From the NCBI GenBank assembly GCA_007116525.1, contig SKIH01000040.1, positions 1 to 13,816 of the forward strand: a stretch of 13,816 nt of DNA. Reading direction: 5' to 3'. Within the stretch, counting starts at the first letter, position 1. The number at the start of each line of letters is the position of its first letter. The DNA is from Bacilli bacterium. Its GTDB lineage: Bacteria; Bacillota_I; Bacilli_A; RF39; UBA660. Positions 1 to 9,000 of the stretch are shown piece by piece. The notes under the pieces were generated by a model. The model ran no database searches and was not told where the DNA came from. It worked only from the letters and a program-made list of their open reading frames with translations. Both the position numbers and the translations under genes were made by a program.

Positions 1-1328
1 GTAGTAAATACAAAGTGTATATCATTGACGAAGTACATATGATGACTATACAAGCTTTTAACGCTTTGTTGAAAACATTAGAGGAACCACCGAGTCATGT
101 TATATTTATTTTAGCTACTACTGATCCTGAAAAAATCCCTTTAACGATACTTTCTAGGTGTCAAAGGTTTGATTTTAAAAGAATTTCTATAGATAAAATT
201 GTTAAAAATTTAAAAGAAATTTGTAAAAAAGAAAAGATTGAGGCGGATGAAGAAGCTTTAATTGAAATCGCACAAATATCAGAAGGCGGAATGAGAGATG
301 CAATAAGTTTGCTAGATCAAGTTAGTTCATTCACATCAAAAAAGATAGAACTAGATGATATCCACTATATTAACGGAACTTTGACAAAGAAAGAAGTCCA
401 ATCTTTTATACTAAATCTTTGTGAAAACAATCTTGAAAAGGTATTAATACAGTCAAAAAGTTTTATTGGAAGTGGGAAAAATTTAGTTAAAATAACAGAG
501 GAGCTAATTTATAATATTAGAGACATTCTTTTTTATTTAAAAATACCTTCTATGTTTGATGGTAAAGAAGAAGAAAAAAAAGCATATGAAAAAATAATAA
601 AAATCACGAATGAAAAAACATTGATTAAAATAATAGATATATTAATAAATAATTTATACGAATTGAAAAGAACTAACGATCAGCTGCTTGTCTTTGAATT
701 AATGATACTTAAAGCACAAAACGAAATTGATTCAAATAAAAGGCTTCATTTAAATTTGCCTGAAAAAAAAGAAAAAAAATTAGAAGAAACCGAAAATATT
801 AAGGATCAAAAAGAGGTTTTGACTAATGAAAACAAAGGTAAAACAGATATTAAAAATGAAGACGATTTATATGATATAAAGAAAATAAAGAGTTTAAGAA
901 TAAATAATGCTCTAGCAAACTTAGATAAAAAAGAAATGAAAAAATATATATCAATACTTGGAAACATTAGGACAAAAAAGTTAAATCAAAAATATAATTA
1001 TGTAATTTCTTTGTTAGTTGATGGGAAAGTCAAAGCGTATGGAAATAGTACAATTGTAATGGTTTTTGATAACAAGGTTTCTTCTCAAGAACTCAACGAC
1101 AGCTTCTTCCTAGTAGATGAAATTTTCAAAGAGACATTCAATGAGGACATTAAATTTATTTCAGTTGACTTAAAAGAATGGGAAAAAATAAAAGACGAAT
1201 TTAACAAGAAAAAGAAAAAGTATGAGTATATTGAAGAAAGAATTGATATACAAAGATTTGCTTTAAAACACAAAAAAGATGATACAGAAATAGATGTCGT
1301 TTTTGGAGACATCGTAGAAATAAAATAA
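1..1328 (+). CDS. dnaX: DNA polymerase III subunit gamma/tau (DnaX), 3' part, 5' end outside the window
   Basis: Clamp-loader ATPase of the replisome; it loads the beta clamp and organises the polymerase. The frame is open from base 3 (S-K-Y-K then V-Y-I-I-D-E-V-H), so the Walker A half and zinc module lie upstream of the window and no start codon is present. Visible in order: Walker B VYIIDEVH, the LLKTLEEPPSHVIFILATT sensor 1 region, the SRC arginine-finger motif (L-S-R-C-Q-R-F), the lid domain with GGMRDAISLLDQ, and a helical collar ending near base 720. A Lys/Glu-rich linker (about 760-900) and a tau-like C-terminal domain follow. The linker begins with two A8 runs (763-770 and 772-779), treated separately as a possible slippage site. 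ybaB follows 13 bases after the stop, as in many bacteria. Identity is very secure; only the missing 5' part limits it. Confidence 0.97.
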   Translation, partial: SKYKVYIIDEVHMMTIQAFNALLKTLEEPPSHVIFILATTDPEKIPLTILSRCQRFDFKRISIDKIVKNLKEICKKEKIEADEEALIEIAQISEGGMRDAISLLDQVSSFTSKKIELDDIHYINGTLTKKEVQSFILNLCENNLEKVLIQSKSFIGSGKNLVKITEELIYNIRDILFYLKIPSMFDGKEEEKKAYEKIIKITNEKTLIKIIDILINNLYELKRTNDQLLVFELMILKAQNEIDSNKRLHLNLPEKKEKKLEETENIKDQKEVLTNENKGKTDIKNEDDLYDIKKIKSLRINNALANLDKKEMKKYISILGNIRTKKLNQKYNYVISLLVDGKVKAYGNSTIVMVFDNKVSSQELNDSFFLVDEIFKETFNEDIKFISVDLKEWEKIKDEFNKKKKKYEYIEERIDIQRFALKHKKDDTEIDVVFGDIVEIK

Positions 1329-1341
1329 TAGGAGTGATAAT

Positions 1342-1638
1342 ATGAATATTCAATCAATGATGAAGCAAGCACAAAAAATGCAAGCGGATATGGGTAAAAT
1401 CAAAAAAGAACTAGATGAGACGATATATGAGGGAAAATCAGGATTAGTAAAAATAGAGATTTTTGGTAATTTAAAAGTTAATAAAGTAGAAATTATAGAA
1501 GAAGATATTTCTGAATTAGATAAGGAAATGTTGGAAGATATGTTTTCTATTGCATTAAATCAAAGTTTAGATAAATTAAGTAAAGATAAGGAAAGCAAAA
1601 TGGGACAATTAGGCCAAGGAATGCAGGGGTTATTATAA
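1342..1638 (+). CDS. ybaB: YbaB/EbfC family nucleoid-associated protein
   Basis: Small dimeric DNA-binding protein of 98 residues, the usual family length. The N-terminal helix carries the typical M-x-K-Q-A-Q-K-M-Q pattern (residues 6-14). A beta-rich core (GLVKIEIFGNLKV) and a C-terminal helix with the LNQSLDKLSKDK pattern follow, ending in a Gly/Met-rich tail (GQLGQGMQGLL). The start is preceded by AGGAGTGAT at good spacing. The stop TAA shares one base with the ATG of recR (1638), implying translational coupling. The dnaX-ybaB-recR order is one of the most conserved small gene clusters in bacteria, and the family is thought to act on chromosome or recombination processes. The exact role is not defined by sequence. 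Confidence 0.95.
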   Translation: MNIQSMMKQAQKMQADMGKIKKELDETIYEGKSGLVKIEIFGNLKVNKVEIIEEDISELDKEMLEDMFSIALNQSLDKLSKDKESKMGQLGQGMQGLL

Positions 1639-2240
1639 TGAATTACCCTAAAACTGTTGTGAATTTAATTGAATGCTATAAGAAGTTTCCCGGTGTTGGT
1701 GAAAAAACAGCGGAAAGAATGGCACTTGCAACGTTAAATATGGAAAAAGATGCATTGGAATTATTTTCAAAATCTCTTTTAGATAGCAAGACTTTAATTA
1801 AACGATGTGAAAGGTGTAATAACCTTACCGAAAACACTTTGTGTGATATATGCACAAACGAAGAAAGAAACCATAAATTAATTTGTGTTGTTGAAGAACC
1901 TAAAAATGCTTTTGCTTTTGAGAAAGTCGGCACTTATAAAGGCGTTTACCATATTTTAGATGGGTTGATTTCACCTTTAGATGGTATTAATCCAGAGGAC
2001 ATCAATATAAACTCATTGATAGATAGAATAACTGATGAAGGTATAGAAGAAGTCGTTATAGCTGTTAGACCAAGTATTGAAGGTGAAACAACTTCATTAT
2101 ATATATTGAAAAAACTAGAAAAATTAAATGTTACTGTATCTAAGATAGCTCACGGTATACCACTAGGTGCAGATATGGATTATATTGACAGCATGACTTT
2201 AGAGATGGCATTAGAAGATCGTAAGAAAATTTCAAATTAG
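1638..2240 (+). CDS. recR: Recombination mediator RecR
   Basis: Ring-forming DNA-binding protein of the RecFOR pathway, which helps load RecA at single-strand gaps. It has 200 residues, the family length. Visible parts are an N-terminal helix-hairpin-helix (KKFPGVGEKTAERMA, about 15-29), a four-cysteine zinc finger (C57, C60, C69, C72), a Toprim domain from about residue 80 (LICVVEEPKN, then VYHILDGLISPLDGI), and the C-terminal IAHGIPLGADMDYIDSMTLEMAL segment (from about 170) typical of the family. It overlaps ybaB by one base and has no separate strong ribosome binding site, so it probably depends on coupled translation. Nothing appears degenerate. Confidence 0.97.
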   Translation: MNYPKTVVNLIECYKKFPGVGEKTAERMALATLNMEKDALELFSKSLLDSKTLIKRCERCNNLTENTLCDICTNEERNHKLICVVEEPKNAFAFEKVGTYKGVYHILDGLISPLDGINPEDININSLIDRITDEGIEEVVIAVRPSIEGETTSLYILKKLEKLNVTVSKIAHGIPLGADMDYIDSMTLEMALEDRKKISN

Positions 2241-2256
2241 TATAAGAGGTGATTTA

Positions 2257-3117
2257 GTGAGTGGTATAGATATTAACCAACCCCTTGCGCATAAATTGAT
2301 TTCGAGTTTAAATAAGTCAAAAGAATTTTCCCATGCCTACATGTTAGAGATGGATAATTTTGATGAAAATGAAGAAACTATTATAAGTTTTTTAAAACTG
2401 GTAAGTAATGATTGTGAAGTTAGTTGTAAATGTAGCAATTGTCTTAAAATAGAAAACTATACTCATACTGAAGTTAAATTTATAGAAACCCAAAGTTTAA
2501 ATTTAAAAAAAGAACAAATTATCGAGCTTCAGCAAGAATTCACGAAAAAACCTATAAATTCTAAAAGAAAAGTTTATGTCATAAAAGAAGCAGACAAGTT
2601 AAACCAATCTTCGGCAAATACTCTTTTAAAATTTTTGGAAGAACCGAATGAAAATATAATTGCAATATTAGTTACTCCTAATGTTTATAATGTTATAGAA
2701 ACTATAAGGAGTAGATGTCAAATAATTAGATTTATACCAACAAACAATGTTTTTTTCGAAGAAATTGATAAGTTTATTGATGTTATTGATTGTTTTGAGG
2801 AAAAAGAGAAAGAGTTAATGTTTTTTGAAAGCAGATATAAAGATGTTTTTAAAGAAAAAGATTCTACTCTAAAATTTTTAAAGTTCGGTGTAAAAGTATA
2901 TAAAGATAGTTTAGATTTAAAGGTTAAACGTTTCGAAAAAACCGATAATAAAAAATACAACGAAATAGTATATATTATTTCAACAAAAAATGACAAAAAA
3001 AGAATTTTGCATAAAATAAATGTTTTTAAACAAAAACAAGATGACTTGAAAATGAACCAGAATATGAACTTGTTAATAATAGATCTATTTTTAAACTTAG
3101 GAGGTCAAGATGAATAA
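2257..3117 (+). CDS. holB: DNA polymerase III subunit delta' (HolB)
   Basis: Non-hydrolysing clamp-loader subunit of the AAA+ fold; partner of DnaX and HolA. The start is GTG at 2257, six bases after AAGAGGTG (2244-2251), and no better ATG is available. Visible: the opening QPLAHKLISSLNKSKEFSHAYML; a cysteine cluster C53/C57/C59/C62 in place of the usual delta' zinc module; no Walker A P-loop, as expected for delta'; the segment KVYVIKEADKLNQSSANTLL (105-124); the LKFLEEP motif; and an SRC arginine finger (residues 152-154). The C-terminal collar domain is poorly conserved and Lys-rich, as is usual for this subunit. It overlaps ricT by 8 bases. In B. subtilis tmk and yaaQ sit between recR and holB; both are absent here. 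Confidence 0.9.
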   Translation: MSGIDINQPLAHKLISSLNKSKEFSHAYMLEMDNFDENEETIISFLKLVSNDCEVSCKCSNCLKIENYTHTEVKFIETQSLNLKKEQIIELQQEFTKKPINSKRKVYVIKEADKLNQSSANTLLKFLEEPNENIIAILVTPNVYNVIETIRSRCQIIRFIPTNNVFFEEIDKFIDVIDCFEEKEKELMFFESRYKDVFKEKDSTLKFLKFGVKVYKDSLDLKVKRFEKTDNKKYNEIVYIISTKNDKKRILHKINVFKQKQDDLKMNQNMNLLIIDLFLNLGGQDE

Positions 3118-3904
3118 TTTTATAGGAATATCATTTGAAAATAAGACTAAAATTTATAATTTTTTAACTAACGATTTGGAATTAAGAGTGGGAGATTATG
3201 TTTTAGTAGAAACTTCTAAGGGAAAACAAATTGGAATTGTTAAAAAAGAGGCTTTTAAAGTTCCTGAGGAAAAACTCAGCGATAATGTTAAATCTATTAT
3301 TAGAAAAGCAACTGATAATGACTTAAAACAGCACGAAAAGAATAAAAAAGATTCTAAAGACGCATTAAGAACCTGTAAAAATGTTGTTGAAAAAAGAAAA
3401 ATGAAAATGCTTATTACTAAAGCGGAATACACTTTTGAAAAAGACAAATTAATATTTAGTTTTCTTGCTGATAACAGAGTGGACTTTAGAGAACTTGTAA
3501 AAGAACTAGCATCAATCTTTCACACTAGAATTGAGTTAATACAAATAGGAGTTAGAGATAAAGCTAAAGAGGTCGGCGGAGTTGGGCCATGTGGTCAAAT
3601 TTTGTGTTGTCATAGGTACAAAACTAGTTTTGATAATATTTCGATAAATATGGCAAAAAACCAAAATATAGCACTTAATCCTAATAAAATAAACGGTCAA
3701 TGCGGAAGGTTGCTTTGTTGCTTAAAATACGAGGATGATTGCTACAAAGAGTGTAAAAAAAGCGTTCCAAAATTAGGGTCTTATTATGAAACTAATCAGG
3801 GAAAAGGGAAAGTTGTTTCTGTAGATGTTTTAAACAGCAAATTTGTAGTAAATGTTCAAAATGTGGGGAATGTAGAGGTTAAAAATGACACGTGTTGTAA
3901 ATGA
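3110..3904 (+). CDS. ricT: RicT/YaaT (PSP1 domain) regulator of RNA maturation
   Basis: PSP1-family protein. In B. subtilis RicT (YaaT) forms an Fe-S complex with RicA and RicF that assists RNase Y-dependent mRNA maturation and affects sporulation and competence. It has 264 residues. The PSP1 region holds the diagnostic cysteines: C161-GQILCC (C166, C167), C198-GRLLCC (C203, C204), then C211 and C215 in the DDCYKEC segment. These are the expected cluster-binding signature, and all are present. ATG at 3110 follows AGGAGGT (3099-3105) inside the end of holB. Its own 3' end overlaps the next gene by 20 bases. The holB-ricT pairing is conserved in Bacillota. The replication-control gene yabA, next in B. 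subtilis, is missing here. RicA and RicF are not in this window. Confidence 0.93.
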   Translation: MNNFIGISFENKTKIYNFLTNDLELRVGDYVLVETSKGKQIGIVKKEAFKVPEEKLSDNVKSIIRKATDNDLKQHEKNKKDSKDALRTCKNVVEKRKMKMLITKAEYTFEKDKLIFSFLADNRVDFRELVKELASIFHTRIELIQIGVRDKAKEVGGVGPCGQILCCHRYKTSFDNISINMAKNQNIALNPNKINGQCGRLLCCLKYEDDCYKECKKSVPKLGSYYETNQGKGKVVSVDVLNSKFVVNVQNVGNVEVKNDTCCK

Positions 3905-4607
3905 CCTTCTTAATTTTAAAAATATTAAAATAATACAAAATAAAGACATGTTCAATTTTTCATTGGATTCTGCTCTTTTGGCGGGATTCATTACATTGAA
4001 AAAAGACTATAAAAAAATTTTAGATATAGGTGCTGGCAATGCACCGATACCGCTTATTTTGTCAACTAAAACGGGTGCATTAATAGATTGTGTAGAAATT
4101 CAAAAGGAATCTTTTGAAATTGCTAAAGAAAACATTTCAAATAACAAATTGAGTGATAAAATAAGTGTTTATAATTGTGATATCAGTGATTTTTCGGATA
4201 AGTGTTGTTCCGACACATATGATGCTATTGTATGCAATCCCCCGTTTTTTGATACAAGAAAAGATGGTAATTTCAATAATAATGAATCAAAAACAATAGC
4301 AAGACATGAAGGAAACTTAACGTTAGAAACAATTTTTAAGGTATCAAAAAAACTACTTAAAAATAAAGGAAGATTAGCAATTGTTCATAGATCTAATAGA
4401 TTAATAGATATCGTAGAATTGATGAGAGAAAACAATATTGAACCTAAAAGAATAATGTTTGTATATCCTAAACAAGGAAAGGAAAGCAATATTGTTTTAA
4501 TAGAAGGTTCCAAAAATGGTGGAAAAGGTTTGAAAATTTTAGATCCGTTAATAGTTCATAATAGTGATGGTTCATACACTGAAGAGGTTAGAAAGTATTT
4601 TGGGTGA
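3885..4607 (+). CDS. tRNA1(Val) (adenine-37-N6)-methyltransferase family protein (YabB/TrmN6-like)
   Basis: Class I SAM-dependent N6-adenine methyltransferase of 240 residues. The SAM-binding loop is LDIGAGNAPIPL (46-57), the acidic residue after strand 2 lies in CVEIQ (69-73), and the catalytic motif is NPPFF (118-122), characteristic of N6-adenine and related amino methyltransferases. Synteny with B. subtilis yabB (between yaaT/yabA and rsmI) supports the TrmN6-like assignment; the A37-tRNAVal target is inferred from the family, not seen. ATG at 3885 is preceded by AGAGGT (3874-3879, spacing 5) within ricT, giving a 20-base overlap that suggests coupled translation. The gene ends with TGA at 4605-4607, which lies within the GGTGAT ribosome binding site of rsmI. 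Confidence 0.88.
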   Translation: MTRVVNDLLNFKNIKIIQNKDMFNFSLDSALLAGFITLKKDYKKILDIGAGNAPIPLILSTKTGALIDCVEIQKESFEIAKENISNNKLSDKISVYNCDISDFSDKCCSDTYDAIVCNPPFFDTRKDGNFNNNESKTIARHEGNLTLETIFKVSKKLLKNKGRLAIVHRSNRLIDIVELMRENNIEPKRIMFVYPKQGKESNIVLIEGSKNGGKGLKILDPLIVHNSDGSYTEEVRKYFG

Positions 4608-4611
4608 TAAA

Positions 4612-5430
4612 GTGAAAAAAAAATTATATATTATACCAACGCCAATTGGAAATATGGATGACATTACTATAAGAGCTATAAAAGTTATTGCAGAAGTTGA
4701 TGTTTTATTAGCAGAAGACACTAGGGTTGCAAAAAAATTACTAGATTTTCATAATATAAGTAAAAAGATTATTTCAAATCACAAGTTTAATGAAAAAAGT
4801 AATCTAAGCAAAAGTATTTTTGAAAACCATCAAGTTATAGGCCTAATTAGCGATAGAGGGACGCCTTTAATAAGTGATCCTGGATATATTTTTGTTAACG
4901 AAGCTATCGAAAGAGGATATAAAGTAGAATGTTTACCTGGGGCAACTGCCTTAATACCAGCACTTGTTGTATCCGGTTTAAAAACCGAACCTTTTTTGTT
5001 TTATGGTTTTTTAGATAGCAAATCTAGCAAAAGAAAAATGGAATTAAAAAAATTACAAAACGAGGAAAACACTTTAATTTTTTACGAGTCGCCTCATAGA
5101 ATTTTAGAAACTTTAAAAGATATGAAAGAAATTTTTGGAGATAGATGTGTTTCGGTTTCTAGAGAAATAAGTAAAAAATATGAAACAACATACAGATCAA
5201 GTTTGTTCAAAATAGAAAATGAAATGGACATTGTAAAAGGGGAATATGTTATAGTTGTTGATGGGAACAATGAAGTAATAGATTTTTCAAAGATAGAAAT
5301 AGAGGAACATATTCAAATATATGTAGAAAATGGTTTGTCGGTAAAGGAAGCAATAAAAAAAGTTGCTAAAGAAAGAGGATTAGCAAAAGGTGTAGTGTAT
5401 AATAAATATCACCGAAATGGAGATGAGTAG
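4612..5430 (+). CDS. rsmI: 16S rRNA (cytidine-1402-2'-O)-methyltransferase RsmI
   Basis: Tetrapyrrole-methylase-fold enzyme that adds the 2'-O-methyl of m4Cm1402 in the decoding centre of 16S rRNA. I choose GTG at 4612, giving 272 residues starting M-K-K-K-L-Y-I-I-P-T-P-I-G-N. It follows GGTGAT (4603-4608) and leaves a 4-base gap, whereas the longer open frame from 4564 would add 16 unconserved residues overlapping the previous gene. Motifs: YIIPTPIGN (6-14), AEDTR (34-38), ISDRGTPLISDPG (79-91), CLPGATALIPAL (107-118), FYESPHRI (157-164). The usual SDAGTP is SDRGTP, a conservative oddity. The C-terminal helical domain with the KEAIKKVAKERGL pattern is present. The stop TAG directly abuts the ATG of pth. 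Confidence 0.95.
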   Translation: MKKKLYIIPTPIGNMDDITIRAIKVIAEVDVLLAEDTRVAKKLLDFHNISKKIISNHKFNEKSNLSKSIFENHQVIGLISDRGTPLISDPGYIFVNEAIERGYKVECLPGATALIPALVVSGLKTEPFLFYGFLDSKSSKRKMELKKLQNEENTLIFYESPHRILETLKDMKEIFGDRCVSVSREISKKYETTYRSSLFKIENEMDIVKGEYVIVVDGNNEVIDFSKIEIEEHIQIYVENGLSVKEAIKKVAKERGLAKGVVYNKYHRNGDE

Positions 5431-5985
5431 ATGAAATTAATAGTTGGATTGGGAAATCATGGTTTAAAATATAAAAATACGAGGCATAATGTTGGATATA
5501 TGGTTTTGGACGAATATGCTAAATTAAATAGTTTAGAGTTCAATAAGAGTAAGTTTTCTGGAGTCTACACTGAAATTACAAAAGAAAACGAAAAAATAAT
5601 TTTCTTAAAGCCAGAGAAATATGTTAATTTGTCTGGTGAAGTAGTAAGAAGTTTTATCGATTACTTTAAAATTAATTTAGAAGATGTATTAGTTATCCAT
5701 GATGATCTAGATTTAGAACTTGGGGAGTATAAATTAAAGCAAGATGGTGGAAGCGCAGGTCATAACGGAGTTACCAACATAATTTTGAATTTAGCATCAA
5801 AGGAGTTTAAGCGTCTTAAAATAGGTATATCCAAAAGTGATCAAATTAGTACTAGTAATTATGTTTTGGGGAAATTTTCAAAAGAAGAAGAGGAAAAAAT
5901 AGAACAAGTTATAACTACTGCTATTAATATAATAAATGATTATATAGATGAAGACTTTATTAAAATAATGAACAAATACAATTAG
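5431..5985 (+). CDS. pth: Peptidyl-tRNA hydrolase
   Basis: Recycles peptidyl-tRNA released by stalled ribosomes by cleaving the ester bond. 184 residues, normal bacterial length. Catalytic and binding residues are all present: N9 in GLGN, H19 in TRHN (the catalytic histidine), N66 in YVNLSG, D92 in HDDLDL, and N112 in GGSAGHNG. Position 10 is His where the family usually has Pro (GNPG). It starts at the base after the rsmI stop, with GGAGATGAG just upstream, so it is part of the same operon. The terminator immediately after it begins in its stop codon. In B. subtilis pth is directly upstream of the mfd region; that link is kept here but is joined to the dnaX cluster. Confidence 0.97.
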   Translation: MKLIVGLGNHGLKYKNTRHNVGYMVLDEYAKLNSLEFNKSKFSGVYTEITKENEKIIFLKPEKYVNLSGEVVRSFIDYFKINLEDVLVIHDDLDLELGEYKLKQDGGSAGHNGVTNIILNLASKEFKRLKIGISKSDQISTSNYVLGKFSKEEEEKIEQVITTAINIINDYIDEDFIKIMNKYN

Positions 5986-6008
5986 TGATGATGATTCATC
6001 ACTTTTTA
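5984..6008 (+). terminator. Rho-independent terminator at the end of the dnaX-pth operon
   Basis: Perfect 8-bp stem AGTGATGA (5984-5991) and TCATCACT (5996-6003) around a TGAT loop, followed by a short T run (6004-6007). The stem starts in the second base of the pth TAG stop. The T run is short and only 15 bases separate it from the mfd ATG, so termination may be partial, with read-through into mfd; I see no convincing separate mfd promoter. Confidence 0.75.
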
Positions 6009-6023
6009 TGAGGAGGTGTATTT

Positions 6024-9000
6024 ATGTTTAAAGACATTTTTGACAAAATCGAGGACAATGTTAATTTGGTTGGATTAACTGAAGAATTAAAAAGCATATA
6101 TATATCTTCTTATATGTTGAAAAAAGAAGGGGTAAATATAGTTTATGTAAAAAATAAACTATATGATGTAAATAAGTCTTATAATAGCCTAAGTTATCAT
6201 TTTGAAAATACTTTTATGTATCCAATAGAAGATATGAATTTAAGAAAAATTGATATGGCTAGCCCTGAATTAAAGACAATTAGAATAGAAACGGTAAACA
6301 GTATAAAAAAGAATCCAAATAACAATATCGTTATTACTAATTTAACGGGTTATTTGAAAACTATTTCATCATTGCGCGATATCGAGAAAAATACGATAAC
6401 GCTTGAAAATAACAATAGAGAACTAGAAGACTTAACTAAAGAATTAATTAATCTAGGGTATAACAAAGAAAATTTTGTTAACCAAACGGGCGATTTTTCT
6501 ATCAAAGGGTATATTTTAGACGTTTTCCCAGTAGATTTCGAAAATCCAGTTAGAGTCGAATTTTTTGGTGATGAAATTGTTTCTATAAGAGAATTTGATT
6601 TAGATTCCCAAAAAAGTATAAGAACTATAGAACAAGTTAAGATTTTACCGAATAAAGAAATTTTTGGGACAAAAACTTTATCTGAAAGTTTAGATAATGT
6701 TGTTGTAGTTTTTGACGACATAAAAAACCTAGAAAAAACTTATAGTAAAAACATTGAAACCGACTTAAATTATTACGACAATGAATTTATAAAAAATTAT
6801 TCTAAAGAAACAAAAAAAATAAATTTTAGCCCTTTTGAAGATGGTTTGTTTGAAAATAGACAAATTTTTGATTCTTCTGAAAACTATTTTTTGAAAACGA
6901 AGGATGACGAAAACTTGAAAAATTTATTTTCGAGATTAGAAGAAGGATATAAAATAATTTTGTGTATAGATTCTGAAGAAAAAGCAAGAAAATTATATAA
7001 CAAATTAAGTTTAAATAGTGACAAGTTCATATTGACTAACGAGTTAAAAATTTATAAAGAAAAAATAAATATTATTTACAAAAAAATAAGCGAAGGTTTT
7101 ACAATAGGAAAGCTTATGGTCTTAAATTATAATGAACTAATCGGTGTTAAACAAAACATAAAAAACTATAAAACAAAGTTTAAAGTTGGTAAAAAAATAA
7201 AAACTTTAGACGAGTTAAATGTTGGTGATTATGTTGTTCACGAATTATATGGTATTGGCGTGTATAAAGGGATAAAAACCATTATGAAAAAAGAAGTTTT
7301 AAAAGATTTTATTCAAATAGAATATAAAAATAATGATAAAGTGTATATCCCGGTTGAAAAAATAGATTATATAAATAAATATGCAAGTGCTGATACTAAA
7401 GCTGTTAAGATAAATAAAATAGGTTCAAGTGAGTGGTCAAAAACAAAATTAAAAGCCCAAAATAGGGCTAAAAAAGTAGCTTATGATTTGATAAATTTGT
7501 ATGCTACAAGAGAGCAGGAAATAGGGTATTCATTTCCTGAAGATGATGAATATCAAACTGAGTTTGAAAAAGAGTTTTCTTTTGTTCCAACGATTGATCA
7601 GGTAAAAGCAACAGAAGAGATAAAAAGGGATATGGAATTAGCAAAGCCTATGGATAGACTACTTTGTGGTGATGTAGGGTTTGGTAAAACAGAAGTAGCA
7701 TTTAGAGCTATATATAAAGCAGTAAGTTCATCAAAACAAGCCATGATACTTTGTCCAACAACTATATTATCAAGACAACACTATGCAAATGCTAGAGAAA
7801 GATTTTCATTGCAGCCTGTCAGTTTTGCTATTTTAAATAGGTTTACTACCGATAAGGAAGCAAAATATATTTTAAAAAAATTTAGTGAAGGGAAAATGGA
7901 TGTCTTGATAGGGACTCATAGAATTTTGAGTGATGACGTTGTTCCAAAAGATCTAGGGTTATTAATTATTGACGAAGAGCAAAGGTTTGGAGTGAATCAT
8001 AAGGAAAAAATAAAAACTTTAAAAAAGGGAGTTGATGTACTTAGTTTATCGGCGACGCCTATTCCTAGAACTGTTCAAATGACTATGTCAGGGATGAGAA
8101 ATTTAAGTAAAATAGAAACACCTCCTAATAATAGGTATCCTGTTCAAACCTACGTTGTTGAAGAGGATTATGATTTGATAAAGAATGCGATATATAATGA
8201 GGTTTCACGCGGAGGACAAGCATTTATTTTAAATAATGATATAAAAAGCATGAATTTAGTAAAAGAAAAGTTGCTTAAGGTTATGCCGGATATTAAAATA
8301 CAACTGGTTCATGGTAAGATGAATAAACATGAAATTGAAAATGCAATGACATCTTTTTCAAAAAGGGAGTTTGACATTTTACTATGTACTACAATAATAG
8401 AAACTGGTATAGACATACCTAATGTTAATACCTTAATAATATTAGATTCTGAGAACTTTGGACTTTCTCAATTGTATCAATTGAGAGGCAGAGTAGGAAG
8501 AAGTGATAAAGTGGCATATTGCTACTTAACTTATAAAAAGAGTAGAATTTTAAGTGAAATTGCTACCAAAAGATTAAAGATAATAAAAGACTTTTCAGCA
8601 CTTGGAAGCGGACTGTCTGTTTCTGTAAGAGATTTATCTTTAAGAGGAGCCGGAGATATTATAGGAAGTGAACAATCAGGTTTTATTTCTACTGTTGGAG
8701 TGGACCTTTTTATGAAAATGTTGGCGGAGGAAGTTTCTAAATTAAAAGGCGAAGAAAAAACATTAACACAAACAATAGAAAAGCCACCAATTATCGATGT
8801 CGATACACATATATTTCCTGATTTTGATGAAAACACGAAAGTTGAGGTTCACAGAAGAATAAATGAAATTGACTCTTACGATAAATTAGAGGAAGTAAAG
8901 CTTGAACTCGAGGATAGATTCGGGAAATTGGACGAAGAAATCATAATATATATGAATGAAGAATTGCTTGAGAGAAAAGCGATGGATTTAGGAATTAGCA

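Noticed and set aside
574..581. A8 run in dnaX as a slippage site
   Set aside because: It lies within the clamp-loader core, where truncation would destroy the collar domain. It is better read as Lys codons in AT-rich DNA and serves as the chance control for the tract at 763-779.
1085..1372. Open frame on the minus strand opposite the end of dnaX
   Set aside because: Low-complexity Ser/Phe-rich translation lying opposite a well-conserved gene, with no ribosome binding site; a shadow of AT-rich coding DNA. The other minus-strand frames (around 1676-1933, 2718-2996, 3196-3447, 6350-6721, 8531-8836, 9480-9755, 11112-11549 and 12738-12926) are rejected for the same reason.
4564..4611. Longer N-terminus for RsmI starting at 4564
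   Set aside because: It would overlap the preceding gene by 44 bases and add unconserved residues. GTG at 4612 has GGTGAT upstream and begins directly before the conserved YIIPTPIGN.
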